Origin: Rhodobium orientis
GTDB taxonomy: Bacteria; Pseudomonadota; Alphaproteobacteria; Rhizobiales; Rhodobiaceae
Direction of reading: 5' to 3'
Assembly (NCBI RefSeq): GCF_003258835.1
Contig: NZ_NPEV01000003.1
Coordinates: 98,674 to 162,673, forward strand
Length of the DNA: 64,000 bases
Numbering within the stretch: the stretch's first letter is position 1; each line of letters opens with the position of its first letter. The notes beneath the pieces were generated by a model, which searched no databases, had not been told where the DNA came from, and was given only the letters and a program-made list of their open reading frames with translations. Positions 17,281 to 26,562 of the stretch are shown here, one piece after another. The translations under genes and the position numbers were made by a program.

Positions 17281-18249
17281 ATGGACGCGGTGAATAGCGG
17301 TGCGCGATTGATACATTTCCCGGTTTCCTTTTTTGCCGTGGTCATGGGCTTGTCCGGCCTCACCCTGGCGGTGGAACGCATGGAGGCGACCCTCGGCGTG
17401 CCGCATGTCTGGAGCCTTGCGTTCGTCGTCGTCTCCGTCGCCGCCTTTATCATCATCGGTGCCTTCTACCTGACCAAGCTGTTGCGGCACCGGGCCGCGG
17501 TCATCGCGGAATGGAACCACCCGGTGCGCATCGCCTTCTTCCCGGCGATCACCATCGGCCTGATCCTGCTGGCCACCGCGCTCCGGCCCTACCAGCCCGA
17601 CGTCGCCCGCATCCTCTGGTTCGTCGGCACCGCCGGACATCTCGGTGCCACGCTCGCTGTGATCTCGACCTGGATCGGCCACCGCTCGTTCGAGACACCA
17701 CACATCAACCCGGCCTGGTTCATTCCCGCCGTCGGCAACGTCATCGTCCCGGTCGCCGGCACGGATTTCGGCTATACCGAGATCTGCTGGTTCTTCTTTG
17801 CCATCGGCCTCGTCTTCTGGGTCATCCTGCTGGTCCTCGTCTTCAACCGCCTGATCTTCCACCATCCGCTGCCGGAGCGGCTCTACCCGACGCTGGTCAT
17901 CCTGATCGCGCCGCCGGCGGTCGCGTTCCTCGCCTATATGAAGCTGACCGGCGGGCCGATCGATGCCTTTGCCCGCATCCTCTACTATGCGGGCCTGTTC
18001 TTCACGCTGCTCGTGACCATGCAGCTCGACCGGCTGGCGCGGCTGCCCTTTGCCATGTCGTGGTGGGCCTATTCCTTCCCGATGGCCGCGATCACCATCG
18101 CCACCTGGGTCTATGCCAAGGGAACGCAATCCGGCTTCCACACCGGCCTCGGCTTTGCCCTCTTCGCGGTCCTGTCGGCGATCATCCTGATCCTGCTCTA
18201 CCGCACCACGAAGGCCATCGCCGGCGGGGAAATCTGCCAGCCAGAATAG
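17281..18249 (+). CDS. TDT/TehA-SLAC1 family transporter
   Basis: A 322-residue inner-membrane protein with about ten hydrophobic segments. HFPVSFFAVVMGLSGLTLA is the first-helix signature of the tellurite-resistance/dicarboxylate (TDT) and SLAC1 anion channel family, and NPAWFIPAVGNVIVPVAG is the conserved mid-segment. The start ATG at 17281 has GGAG eight bases upstream; a GTG nine bases earlier is less likely. Members carry anions, malate, sulfite or tellurite; the substrate here is unknown. Control by the divergent Rrf2 regulator hints at nitrosative or sulfur stress. Confidence 0.85.
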   Translation: MDAVNSGARLIHFPVSFFAVVMGLSGLTLAVERMEATLGVPHVWSLAFVVVSVAAFIIIGAFYLTKLLRHRAAVIAEWNHPVRIAFFPAITIGLILLATALRPYQPDVARILWFVGTAGHLGATLAVISTWIGHRSFETPHINPAWFIPAVGNVIVPVAGTDFGYTEICWFFFAIGLVFWVILLVLVFNRLIFHHPLPERLYPTLVILIAPPAVAFLAYMKLTGGPIDAFARILYYAGLFFTLLVTMQLDRLARLPFAMSWWAYSFPMAAITIATWVYAKGTQSGFHTGLGFALFAVLSAIILILLYRTTKAIAGGEICQPE

Positions 18250-18399
18250 CGCCCCGTTGCCTTGCCCCGAGGCCGTTCCGGCCGGCGGATCGTTCGTGAT
18301 AGGCTGGCGCAAACGGAAAGGCCGTTCCCAGGGGCCTTTCCGATCGGCCCTCGCGCCACATCTTCTGGTGCCGGGCGACATCACGGACGGAGGCAAGGT

Positions 18400-18957
18400 A
18401 TGGGCATTCTCACACGGACTGCGGTGACGGTTTTCGGGCTGTTGATGAGCGCTGCCGCCGCGATCGCCAATTCCGGGCTGCCGCACGCGCACTATGCAGA
18501 TCAGCAGGACCGCGCCGTCAGCACGCTTTCGGCCGAAGACGTCGAGGCGCTGAAGGCCGGCGCCGGCTGGGGGCTGGCACGGCCCGCCGAGTTCAACGGC
18601 TATCCGGGCCCGCGCCACATCCTCGACATGGCGGACGAACTGGCGCTGAGCCCGCAGCAGCGCGACGACATCGCAGCGCTGTTCGAGACGATGCAGGCCG
18701 ATGCGCAGCGGCTCGGGCCGGAACTGATCGCGGCGGAAAAGGCCCTCGACGCGGCGTTCCGCGCCGGCACCATCGATGCCGAGACGTTGCGGGCGCGGGT
18801 CGCGGCGGCCGAAGACGCGCGCAGCAGATTGCGGGTCGTCCATATGGAGGCGCATCTTGCGGCAACGCCGCTTCTGACGCCGCACCAGCGCCACCTCTAC
18901 AACACGCTGCGCGGCTATGCCGGCAACGCCCACGACATGCACCACCCTCACCAGTAG
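18400..18957 (+). CDS. Secreted Spy/CpxP-like (periplasmic heavy-metal sensor) protein
   Basis: A 185-residue exported protein (signal peptide through VFGLLMSAAAAIANS). The mature part is helical and contains ADELALSPQQRDDIAALFETM, the LTxxQ-type motif of the Spy/CpxP/ZraP group of periplasmic chaperones and metal-binding proteins. His residues cluster at the end (NAHDMHHPHQ), which may bind metal. It follows the TDT transporter by 150 bases. Function is inferred from the family only. Confidence 0.7.
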   Translation: MGILTRTAVTVFGLLMSAAAAIANSGLPHAHYADQQDRAVSTLSAEDVEALKAGAGWGLARPAEFNGYPGPRHILDMADELALSPQQRDDIAALFETMQADAQRLGPELIAAEKALDAAFRAGTIDAETLRARVAAAEDARSRLRVVHMEAHLAATPLLTPHQRHLYNTLRGYAGNAHDMHHPHQ

Positions 18958-18981
18958 CCCGACGCGCGGACGGATCCTTCC

Positions 18982-19293
18982 ATGAGCCTCATCGACTGGC
19001 GCGATTTTTCCGGCACAGCGGCGTGGGACGCGCTCGACATTGCCGAGGTCGAGGGCGCCACGGTCCGCGTCCACTGGACCGACGCGCCCTATCGCTGGCA
19101 CGTCAATGACGGCGAGGAGGTGTTCGTGGTGCTCTCCGGCACCGTCGACATGAAGCTGCGCGAGGGAGGCATCGAGAAATCCGTCCGCATGACCGCCGGC
19201 GACATCTTCCATGCCGGCGTCGGCACGGAGCACGTCGCCCATCCGCTGGAGCCGTCGCGCATTCTCGTGGTAGAAAAGAAAGGCAGCGTCTGA
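18982..19293 (+). CDS. Single-domain cupin protein
   Basis: A 103-residue cupin barrel. WHVNDGEEVFVVLSGTVD has the first cupin motif with its His and Glu; the second motif is FHAGVGTEHVAHP with its His. These are the usual metal ligands. Stop and the next start overlap (TGATG), so it is translationally coupled to the LysE-type exporter. Substrate unknown. Confidence 0.85.
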   Translation: MSLIDWRDFSGTAAWDALDIAEVEGATVRVHWTDAPYRWHVNDGEEVFVVLSGTVDMKLREGGIEKSVRMTAGDIFHAGVGTEHVAHPLEPSRILVVEKKGSV

Positions 19294-19922
19294 TGTCCGC
19301 GTTTTCCCTGGAAGGCCTTGTCATCGGCTGGGTCGCGCTGCTCGCCGCCGCGGCGGCGCCCGGCCCCAATCTCCTGGCCGTCGCCGCCAGCGCGCTCGGC
19401 AACGGACGCCGCTTCGCGCTTGCCGTTGCCGCGGGCGTTGCCGCCGGCACCTTCTTCTGGGCGCTCGCCGCCGTCCTCGGCCTCACCCTCGTCTTTTCCG
19501 CCTATCCCTGGTCGACCGACATCCTGCGCATTGCCGGCGGGGTCTATCTCATCGTCGTCGGGGCGCGGGCGATCCGGGCCGGCCTTGCGGGCAACGCCGC
19601 CCTGATGCGCAACGGCGCGGCGTCGGCGAGCATCGGAAATTCGTTCCTGCGCGGCTTCGTCGTCGTCGGCACCAATCCGAAGGCGATGCTGTTGTGGACC
19701 TCGATCGCGGCCCTTGTCGTCGTGCCGGGCATGCCGCTTGCCGTCGCCGTTCTGTTTGCCGGCGTCTCGATGGCGATCTCGTTTGCGGTTTATGCGATTT
19801 ATGCACTGGTCTTTTCGCTGCCGCGCCTGCGCGCCGGCTATCGCGGTTTCGCCAACCAGCTCGAGATCGCCTTCGGCGCTGTTTTCTGCCTGTTCGGAGC
19901 GCGCCTCCTAGCCAGCCGCTAG
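19293..19922 (+). CDS. LysE/RhtB-family exporter
   Basis: A 209-residue inner-membrane protein with six hydrophobic segments. AAAAPGPNLLAVAASALGNG is the family's first-helix signature, here with Ala in place of the more usual Thr before PGPN. GTNPKAMLLWTSIAALVV is the second half's hallmark. It exports amino acids or related small molecules. It overlaps the cupin gene by one base, so the two probably act together. Confidence 0.88.
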   Translation: MSAFSLEGLVIGWVALLAAAAAPGPNLLAVAASALGNGRRFALAVAAGVAAGTFFWALAAVLGLTLVFSAYPWSTDILRIAGGVYLIVVGARAIRAGLAGNAALMRNGAASASIGNSFLRGFVVVGTNPKAMLLWTSIAALVVVPGMPLAVAVLFAGVSMAISFAVYAIYALVFSLPRLRAGYRGFANQLEIAFGAVFCLFGARLLASR

Positions 19923-19980
19923 GCGTTCGGCACTCTATTAGCGTTCACTAACGCGCGACCCAATGCACCTCACGCGCCTG

Positions 19981-20007
19981 TGACTGTTTCGCACCGGTAA
20001 ACAGTCA
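19981..20007. promoter_or_regulatory. Dyad operator upstream of the yceI-cybB-yceI cluster
   Basis: TGACTGTTT and AAACAGTCA form a perfect 9-bp inverted repeat with nine bases between, centred about 100 bases before the first yceI start. The geometry suits a dimeric repressor of the MarR or TetR kind. The only alternative is a hairpin, but no T tract follows. Confidence 0.5.
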
Positions 20008-20096
20008 ATCCACGCCGGTCATATTGATGGCAGGCGGCCACGGTGCCACCTAGCGGGAACACACATTCCTTTTTCCTTCCACGAGGTACGTCCCGC

Positions 20097-20684
20097 ATGA
20101 TCCGCAACACCGCTTTTGCCGCCGTTACCGCCCTCGCCCTTTCCGGCGCCTTCGCCGCCAGCGCACTCGCCGAGCCGGTCGACTACGCCTTCGACAAGAC
20201 CCACGCCAACATCACCTTCACCATCAACCATCTCGGCTTTTCCACCGCCCATGGGCGCTTCAACACCTTCGACGGCGCGCTGACGATCGACGAAGAGACG
20301 CCGGCGAACTCCGCCGTCACGGTGACGATCGCCACCGACAGCCTCGACACCTTCTACGACAAGCGCAACGAGCACCTGAAGAGCAAGGACTTCTTCAACG
20401 TCGCCGAATTTCCGGAGATGACGTTCAAGTCGACCTCCGTGGAAAAGACCGGCGACGATATGCTGAAGATGACCGGCGATCTGACCATGCTCGGCGTCAC
20501 CAAGCCGGTGACCCTTGACGTCACCGTGCCCAAGCTCGGCGCACACCCGATGAGCGGCGCCAAGGCCGTCGGCTTCCATGCGACCGGCACCATCAAGCGC
20601 TCCGAATGGGGCATGACCACCTTCGTGCCGGCGGTCAGCGACGAGGTCGACATCGTCATCGACCTGGAAGCGGCGGCCAAATAA
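20097..20684 (+). CDS. YceI-family periplasmic protein (first copy)
   Basis: A 195-residue exported lipocalin-like barrel. The signal peptide ends near ASALAEP. DKTHANITFTINHLGFS starts the YceI domain and GMTTFVPAVSDEVDIVIDLE ends it. Family members bind polyisoprenoids such as ubiquinone derivatives. The start ATG at 20097 has GAGG 11 bases upstream. It is followed by cytochrome b561 and a second YceI, a common trio. Confidence 0.93.
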   Translation: MIRNTAFAAVTALALSGAFAASALAEPVDYAFDKTHANITFTINHLGFSTAHGRFNTFDGALTIDEETPANSAVTVTIATDSLDTFYDKRNEHLKSKDFFNVAEFPEMTFKSTSVEKTGDDMLKMTGDLTMLGVTKPVTLDVTVPKLGAHPMSGAKAVGFHATGTIKRSEWGMTTFVPAVSDEVDIVIDLEAAAK

Positions 20685-20809
20685 CTGTCAGCCGATAGCG
20701 GCCGCGATGCCGTAAAGATTGACAGACGGGCGGCGCTGCCCTCCTCTCCTTCCCCCAGGAACGGGTGGCGCCGCCCGACCCTTTCATGTGCGAACCGAGG
20801 CATTCGACC

Positions 20810-21397
20810 ATGCTGCGCAACACGACATCCGGTTACGGCCTTGTGGCCATCGCGCTCCACTGGCTGATCGCGGCGATGATCGTCGCCATGATCGTGGTCG
20901 GCATGTATATGAGCGGGCTGGAACTCACCGACCCCAACAAGTTCCAGCTCTACCAGCTCCACAAGTCGTTCGGGCTGACCCTGCTCGGCCTCGTCGTCGT
21001 CAGGCTCCTGTGGCGCTTCGCCAATCCGGCGCCGCGGCTGCCCGCCACCCTGCCCGACTGGCAGAAGGCCGGCGCACATCTCACCCACCTGGCGCTCTAT
21101 CTCCTCCTCATCGCCATGCCGCTTTCCGGCTGGCTGATGGTGTCGGCCTCCACGCTCGGCATCCCGACGCTCTATTTCAATCTGTTCCAGGTGCCGCACC
21201 TGCCGGTGCCGGGCTTCCTCGGCGAGCCGGCGGTGGCCGAAGCGACCCTGAAGGAAGTGCACGAGGCGCTCGCCTATCTCCTCATCGTCGTCGTCGTCCT
21301 TCACATCGCCGCCGCGCTGAAGCACCATTTCGTCGACCGGGACGATATCCTCACGCGGATGGTCTCGACCGGCCCCGGACGCTACGGTATTCGCTGA
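20810..21397 (+). CDS. Cytochrome b561 (di-haem membrane cytochrome)
   Basis: A 195-residue inner-membrane protein with four helices of the prokaryotic b561 type. Haem-ligand His residues are visible in IALHWLIAAMI, LYQLHKSFGLTLLG, VHEALAYLLIVVVVLH. It passes electrons between quinone and other carriers; in this family superoxide:quinone oxidoreductase activity is known for E. coli CybB. Flanked by two YceI proteins that may carry the lipid or quinone partner. Confidence 0.92.
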   Translation: MLRNTTSGYGLVAIALHWLIAAMIVAMIVVGMYMSGLELTDPNKFQLYQLHKSFGLTLLGLVVVRLLWRFANPAPRLPATLPDWQKAGAHLTHLALYLLLIAMPLSGWLMVSASTLGIPTLYFNLFQVPHLPVPGFLGEPAVAEATLKEVHEALAYLLIVVVVLHIAAALKHHFVDRDDILTRMVSTGPGRYGIR

Positions 21398-21424
21398 CCC
21401 AACCTCGAAAACGACGGAACCCGC

Positions 21425-22015
21425 ATGACCCTTTTCTCCCTTTCGCTCCCCCGCCTTGCGCGGGTCGCCTCCGCGATCGCCGTTGCCGCGCTCCTGGGCA
21501 TGCCCGTTCACAGTGCCGCGGCGGCGGCCAGCGGCTGGATCGTCGATCCCGCAAAGAGCACCGTCGGCTTCACCGCGACCCAGGCCGGCAAGCCGTTCAC
21601 CGGCACCTTCAACGGCTTTGAGGCCGACATCACCTTCGATCCCGCCGACATGAACGCCGGCAATGTCGACGTCGTCTTCGACACCACGAAGATCGAGACC
21701 GGCGATGCGCAGAAGGACGCCAACCTGCCGGCGCCGAACTGGTTCAACGCCAAGGCCCACCCGATGGCCACGTTCACGGCATCCAGCTTCACCAAGACCG
21801 GCGACGACAGCTACGAGGCCAAGGGCGAGCTGACGATCCGCGACATCGCCAAGCCGGTGACCCTGCCGTTCACGCTGACCGTCGACGGCAACAGCGCAAA
21901 GATGTCCGGCAAGACCACCGTCAAGCGCACCGATTTCGGCCTCGGCACCGGCGTCCCGGTGGAAATGATCGGCGACGACGTCATCGTCACGATCTCGCTG
22001 ACCGCCACCAGATAG
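21425..22015 (+). CDS. YceI-family periplasmic protein (second copy)
   Basis: A 196-residue exported protein with a signal peptide ending near HSAAAAAS. The barrel domain runs from [20 protein letters not shown] to [13 protein letters not shown]. It differs considerably from the first copy, so the pair is an old duplication. It begins 27 bases after the cytochrome b561 stop and is most likely co-transcribed with it. Confidence 0.92.
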   Translation: MTLFSLSLPRLARVASAIAVAALLGMPVHSAAAAASGWIVDPAKSTVGFTATQAGKPFTGTFNGFEADITFDPADMNAGNVDVVFDTTKIETGDAQKDANLPAPNWFNAKAHPMATFTASSFTKTGDDSYEAKGELTIRDIAKPVTLPFTLTVDGNSAKMSGKTTVKRTDFGLGTGVPVEMIGDDVIVTISLTATR

Positions 22016-22166
22016 CGGCGGCGGCCGCGCCCGGACCCCCTTCGATTGCAGCCCTTCCGGGACCCATGCGCGGCAGCGCATGGGTTGGCGGAGCGTGCTC
22101 CGTGGTCTACATACCGGACATCCCCTCCCCGCCAGACCGGGACAGAATCCCCTGGGAGATATTCCA

Positions 22167-23882
22167 ATGTCCGATCCTGAAAGCCCGCCCGAAAGCCCCA
22201 ATGCCGACCTGTCCCCCTATCGCAAGATGGGCCGCGAGCTGATCGACGAACCGGAGACCCGGATGCCCGCCTTCGACCACACCCCGCTGCTGCCGCTCGG
22301 CGCCGACGACACGCCCTATCGCAAGCTCACCGGCGACTACGTCTCGACCTCCGAATTCGAGGGCAACACCATCCTCAAGGTCGACCCGGAAGGCCTGAGG
22401 CTTTTGGCCGAAGAGGCGTTCAAGGACATCAACCATTACCTCAGGCCCGGCCATCTGAAGCAGCTCGCGTCGATCCTCGACGACCCCGAGGCGACCGACA
22501 ACGACCGCTTCGTTGCCTACGACCTTTTGAAGAACGCCTGCATCTCCGCCGGCGGCGTCCTTCCCATGTGCCAGGACACCGGCACCGCCATCGTCATGGG
22601 CAAGAAGGGCCGGCTCATCTGGACCGATGGCAGCGACGAGGCGGCGCTGGCAAAGGGAACGCGCGATGCGTATCTGAAGAAGAACCTGCGCTATTCGCAG
22701 CTCGCGCCGCTGGCCATGTTCGAGGAGAAGAACACCGCCAACAATTTGCCGGCGCAGATCGAGCTCTATGCGGAGGGCGAGGACGCCTACAAGTTTCTGT
22801 TCGTCGCCAAGGGCGGCGGCTCGGCCAACAAGACGTTCCTGTTCCAGGGAACGCCGTCACTGCTGACCGAAGACAGGATGCTGTCCTTCATTGCGGAAAA
22901 GATCCTGACGCTCGGCACCGCGGCCTGCCCGCCCTATCACCTTGCCGTCGTCATCGGCGGCACCTCGGCGGAAATGAACCTGAAGACGGTGAAGCTCGCC
23001 TCCTGCCACTATCTGGACAATCTGCCGACCTCCGGCTCGGAAGCGGGCCATGCCTTCCGCGATCTGGAGTGGGAGGAAAAGGTCCAGATCCTGACCCGCA
23101 AGACCGGCGTCGGCGCCCAGTTCGGCGGCAAGTATTTCTGCCACGACGTGCGCGTCATCCGGCTGCCGCGGCACGGCGCCTCGCTGCCGATCGGCATTGG
23201 CGTGTCCTGCTCGGCCGACCGCCAGGCGCTCGGCAAGATCACGTCCGAGGGCATCTTCCTGGAACAGCTCGAGACCGAGCCGGCCAAGTACATGCCGGAG
23301 TTCGACGAGTCCAAGCTGGGCGGCGACGTCGTCAAGATCGATCTCACCCGGCCGATGCCGGAGATCCTTGCCGAACTCTCGCGCCATCCGATCAAGACGC
23401 GGCTGTCGCTGACCGGTCCGGTAATCGTCGCGCGCGACCTCGCCCACGCCAAGCTGCGCGCCCGCATCGAGGCCGGCGAGGACCTGCCCGACTATTTCAA
23501 GAACCATCCGATCTACTATGCCGGCCCCGCCAAGACGCCGGAGGGCTACGCCTCGGGCTCGTTCGGCCCGACCACGGCCGGGCGCATGGACGCCTATGTG
23601 GACCCGTTCCAGGCCCTCGGCGGCTCCATGGTCATGCTGGCCAAGGGCAACCGCTCGCCGCAGGTACGCGATGCCTGCGAGAAGCACGGCGGCTTCTATC
23701 TCGGCTCGATCGGCGGCCCCGCCGCCCGGCTCGCCCAGGACTGCATCAAGAAGGTCGAGGTCGTGGAATACCCCGAACTCGGCATGGAGGCGATCTGGCG
23801 CATCGAGGTGGAGGACTTCCCGGCCTTCATCGTCATCGACGACAAGGGCAACGACTTCTTCAAGGAACTCAACCTCGGCTGA
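22167..23882 (+). CDS. Class I (iron-sulfur) fumarate hydratase
   Basis: A 571-residue fumarase that interconverts fumarate and malate in the TCA cycle with an oxygen-sensitive 4Fe-4S cluster. The alpha part has [18 protein letters not shown], with the first cluster Cys, and [32 protein letters not shown] and [16 protein letters not shown] hold further Cys. The C-terminal beta part has [11 protein letters not shown] and [17 protein letters not shown]. The length fits FumA/FumB single-chain enzymes. The start ATG at 22167 has GGGAGAT upstream. Confidence 0.95.
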   Translation: MSDPESPPESPNADLSPYRKMGRELIDEPETRMPAFDHTPLLPLGADDTPYRKLTGDYVSTSEFEGNTILKVDPEGLRLLAEEAFKDINHYLRPGHLKQLASILDDPEATDNDRFVAYDLLKNACISAGGVLPMCQDTGTAIVMGKKGRLIWTDGSDEAALAKGTRDAYLKKNLRYSQLAPLAMFEEKNTANNLPAQIELYAEGEDAYKFLFVAKGGGSANKTFLFQGTPSLLTEDRMLSFIAEKILTLGTAACPPYHLAVVIGGTSAEMNLKTVKLASCHYLDNLPTSGSEAGHAFRDLEWEEKVQILTRKTGVGAQFGGKYFCHDVRVIRLPRHGASLPIGIGVSCSADRQALGKITSEGIFLEQLETEPAKYMPEFDESKLGGDVVKIDLTRPMPEILAELSRHPIKTRLSLTGPVIVARDLAHAKLRARIEAGEDLPDYFKNHPIYYAGPAKTPEGYASGSFGPTTAGRMDAYVDPFQALGGSMVMLAKGNRSPQVRDACEKHGGFYLGSIGGPAARLAQDCIKKVEVVEYPELGMEAIWRIEVEDFPAFIVIDDKGNDFFKELNLG

Positions 23883-24242
23883 TGCCGGGACGCGAATCGT
23901 TGCACCGGAGCAGATGTCCGACGCCCCGACCGGGCGCCGGATGTCGCCTTTCTTCCCGGAATCCTTAACAAAGCCTTTCCAGACCGGGTGCCGAACCGGC
24001 TCGAATGGGCCTTGCACCGTGCGTCACCGTGTCCTGTCGACAACACAACATCCAAAATTCGCAAACGCCGGCCTGATCGCAGAAATGTCAGTTGCCATGG
24101 AATCGCCGCATTATCAGAATGCCGCGCTGTACCGCTACGTGCCGGTTGGCCGAGGCGGCCCGAATTCGACCCGATGAATTCGACCCGATGAATTCGATCC
24201 GATCCCGACCGGGATTCACACTGACGGACTGAAGGGCTTCAG
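23883..24242. other. Intergenic region between fumarase and L,D-transpeptidase
   Basis: About 360 bases without a convincing gene. A small tandem repeat lies near its end (24162-24203). No clear terminator follows the fumarase. The promoter of the L,D-transpeptidase should lie here. Confidence 0.5.
24162..24203. repeat. Three tandem 14-base repeats
   Basis: GAATTCGACCCGAT is repeated three times in a row, the third copy with a single T-for-C change. It ends 39 bases before the L,D-transpeptidase start codon, in its leader. Confidence 0.9.
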
Positions 24243-24851
24243 ATGCGAAAAATCACTCTGGCGTTTGCCGCTTTGGCGCTCGTTTTCGGCGCGACGACCT
24301 ACTCGACCATCGCCGGCGCCTACACGGTGCGGCCGGACGGCACGCTGAAGATGCGCGAAGACGGGATCATCAAGGTTCCCGCCTATTTCGGACGCGGCAG
24401 CGGAAAGTCGCCGATCCGGCGTACCGAAGTGTCCTATGACGGCGGCCACCGGCCGGGCACCATCATTATCGACACCAATGAGCGCCGCCTCTACTACGTC
24501 ATGTCCGACGGCAAGGCGATGAAGTACGGCATCGGCGTCGGCCGTCCGGGCTTCCAGTGGTCCGGCACGCACCGCGTCACCCGCAAGGCCGAGTGGCCGG
24601 GCTGGACGCCGCCGCCGGCCATGCGCAAGCGCCAGCCGGGCCTGCCGCACTACATGCCGGGCGGCCCGAACAACCCGCTCGGCGCGCGCGCCATGTATAT
24701 CGGCTCGACCATCTACCGCATCCACGGCTCCAACGAGCCCTGGACCATCGGCCAGGCGGTCTCCTCGGGCTGCATCCGCCTTGCCAATGAGGACGTCATC
24801 GACCTCTACAAGCGGGTGAAGGTCGGCGACCGGGTCGTCGTCAAGCGCTGA
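24243..24851 (+). CDS. L,D-transpeptidase (YkuD domain)
   Basis: A 202-residue exported enzyme that makes 3-3 cross-links in peptidoglycan or anchors outer-membrane proteins to it. A signal peptide (FAALALVFGATTYSTIAGA) is followed by the YkuD domain from about residue 76 (GTIIIDTNERRLYYVMSDG) to the end. The catalytic box is IHGSNEPWTIGQAVSSGCIR, with His and the nucleophile Cys. Hyphomicrobiales rely heavily on such enzymes. A good terminator follows. Confidence 0.93.
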   Translation: MRKITLAFAALALVFGATTYSTIAGAYTVRPDGTLKMREDGIIKVPAYFGRGSGKSPIRRTEVSYDGGHRPGTIIIDTNERRLYYVMSDGKAMKYGIGVGRPGFQWSGTHRVTRKAEWPGWTPPPAMRKRQPGLPHYMPGGPNNPLGARAMYIGSTIYRIHGSNEPWTIGQAVSSGCIRLANEDVIDLYKRVKVGDRVVVKR

Positions 24852-24877
24852 CGCGCCGCAGACGCTTTTGTGGACAA

Positions 24878-24916
24878 GAAGGCCGGTGCTTCGTTAAGCA
24901 TCGGCCTTCTCTTTTG
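24878..24916 (+). terminator. Intrinsic terminator after the L,D-transpeptidase
   Basis: A 14-bp stem (GAAGGCCGGTGCTT / AAGCATCGGCCTTC, one G-T pair) with a CGTT loop, followed by TCTTTTG. Confidence 0.85.
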
Positions 24917-24960
24917 TCGGCCCGGGCGCCTCGCGCCGGGCAGGATGACGTGCGCGAGAC

Positions 24961-26043
24961 ATGACGGCAGACATGACGGCGGCAAGCGGCGGCACCGGGC
25001 CGGCCGGCCAGGTTCAGGCCGGGCGGCGGGCGATCCTGCATATCGGCCTGCACAAGACCGGCACCACCTATCTGCAGCGCTGCCTCTTTGAGAATATCAA
25101 GGCGCTTGAGGATCTCGGCTTCTTCTGCCCCTCGCCGTCGGGAAGCCGGGTGGTCGCCGCCCACAATCTCGCCCGCGAGGTGCGCAAGACCAGGCAGTTC
25201 GAGCCGAACGGCATGCTCTGGCACCACGTGTTGCCGGCCTTTGCCGCCTCGAACGCTGAAACGCTGCTTTTGACGTCCGAGTGCTTCGACCTGTCGCTGC
25301 CACGGCACATGGCGCGTTTTCGCGAACTGCTCGGCAGCATGGAGGTCACCGTCCTCCTCTGCCTGAGGCATCCGATCGACCTCATCCAGTCGATGTATTC
25401 CCAGATCACCAAGAGCGAACGCGACGACGATTTCGCCGCCTTCGTGGAGCACCGGGTGACCAAGGACAACCGGCTCCGCTTCGACCGCCTCCACCGCCAG
25501 TGGTCCAAGGCGTTCGGCGCGGAGAACGTCCGGGTGCTGTTCTACGAGGAAATCCGGGACAATCTTTTGGAAGTGTTCCTCAGGGAGATGGGTGCCGAGG
25601 CGCTTTTGGCAAAGGGGGCGCCGCGGCTGCCGGACGCCAGGGTCATCAACGCGTCCGCCGACGAGCGGCTGATCGCGCTCCGGGTCGCCTGTGCGGCGCG
25701 GGCAAAGGCCACCGGCATGGACCCGGCGCGTTATCGCGACGAGATCGAGCCGGCCCTCCTGCGGCTTGCCACCCGCCGCGGCTGGACCGACAGCAAGCTG
25801 AAGCTGGTGACGCCGGCGCTGGCCGCGCGCATCGAGGACGCCTGCCGGCCGGAGATCGAAGCGCTCAACGACCGCGTCCCCCTGCCCGCCTCGTATTTCA
25901 CCTTCCCCGCCAACCGCGATGCCGCAACGAGCCCTGAAGACGCCCTGATCGACGGACTCGCCGATGCGCTCCTTTCCGGCGACCTCACCGTTGCGGGCGC
26001 AGCCCGGCCGTCGCTGCTGTCGCGATTGTTGGGGCGGGGGTAG
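24961..26043 (+). CDS. Sulfotransferase-like protein
   Basis: A 360-residue protein of the PAPS-dependent sulfotransferase superfamily. LHIGLHKTGTTYLQRCLF (residues about 27-44) is the 5'-phosphosulfate loop and LLCLRHPIDLIQSMYSQITK the 3'-phosphate site. The remaining helices are poorly conserved. Possible substrates are cell-surface sugars or lipids; none can be named. It stands alone between a terminator and a REP element. Starts at 24961 or 24973 (both ATG) are possible. Confidence 0.78.
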   Translation: MTADMTAASGGTGPAGQVQAGRRAILHIGLHKTGTTYLQRCLFENIKALEDLGFFCPSPSGSRVVAAHNLAREVRKTRQFEPNGMLWHHVLPAFAASNAETLLLTSECFDLSLPRHMARFRELLGSMEVTVLLCLRHPIDLIQSMYSQITKSERDDDFAAFVEHRVTKDNRLRFDRLHRQWSKAFGAENVRVLFYEEIRDNLLEVFLREMGAEALLAKGAPRLPDARVINASADERLIALRVACAARAKATGMDPARYRDEIEPALLRLATRRGWTDSKLKLVTPALAARIEDACRPEIEALNDRVPLPASYFTFPANRDAATSPEDALIDGLADALLSGDLTVAGAARPSLLSRLLGRG

Positions 26044-26084
26044 CGATCCGGGCCAAAGACCCCACACCAGGAGCAAAAGTGCGT

Positions 26085-26174
26085 CTGGATTTCCGCGTCG
26101 GCCTGACGGCCTCCTCGCAATGACATTGAATTCATTGCAATTTCCGTCATTGCGAGCGCAGCGAAGCAATCCAG
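26085..26174. repeat. REP-like paired inverted repeat, copy 3
   Basis: Starts CTGGATTTCCGCGTCGGCC and ends GCGAAGCAATCCAG, with the TCCTCGCAATGAC arm and the inverted GTCATTGCGAGCG arm around an AT-rich centre. Same arm order as 7507-7585. It lies between two convergent genes. Confidence 0.85.
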
Positions 26175-26193
26175 AAGGCCACACGCACCGGCC

Positions 26194-26562
26194 TTACGGC
26201 TCGCGCGACAGGCCCTGGGCCTCAAGTTCGCCCAGATAGCGCTGCCACAGCGCGTCCTGGCGATGGCCGACATCCCAGAGATAGTCGTAGGTGTAGAGGC
26301 CGGTGTCGTGCAGGTCGTCGAAGGTGATCTTGACGGCGTAGTTGCCGACCTGCTCCAGCGACAGGATCTCCACATTGCGCTTGCCCGGCACCGTCTTGCG
26401 CTGGTCGGGCGAATGGCCCTGGACCTCGGCGGAGGGCGATGCGATGCGCAGGAACTCGGCCGGCAGGGCGAAGGTCTCGCCGCTGTCGAAGCCCACCGTC
26501 AGGGTGCGCCGGTCCTTGCTGAGCCGGATTTCCGTCGGCCAGGGATGGTCTTCTGTGGTCAC
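26194..26562 (-). CDS. DUF971 domain protein
   Basis: A 122-residue protein made almost entirely of the DUF971 fold (PTEIRLSKDRRTLTVGFDSG to TYDYLWDVGHRQDALWQRYL). DUF971 proteins are often encoded beside Mrp/ApbC or in Fe-S contexts and are suspected to help iron-sulfur assembly; this is not proven. The start is GTG at 26562, supported by GGGAGA nine bases upstream; the frame stays open further but without family similarity. Divergent from moaA. Confidence 0.85.
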   Translation of the reverse strand: MTTEDHPWPTEIRLSKDRRTLTVGFDSGETFALPAEFLRIASPSAEVQGHSPDQRKTVPGKRNVEILSLEQVGNYAVKITFDDLHDTGLYTYDYLWDVGHRQDALWQRYLGELEAQGLSREP

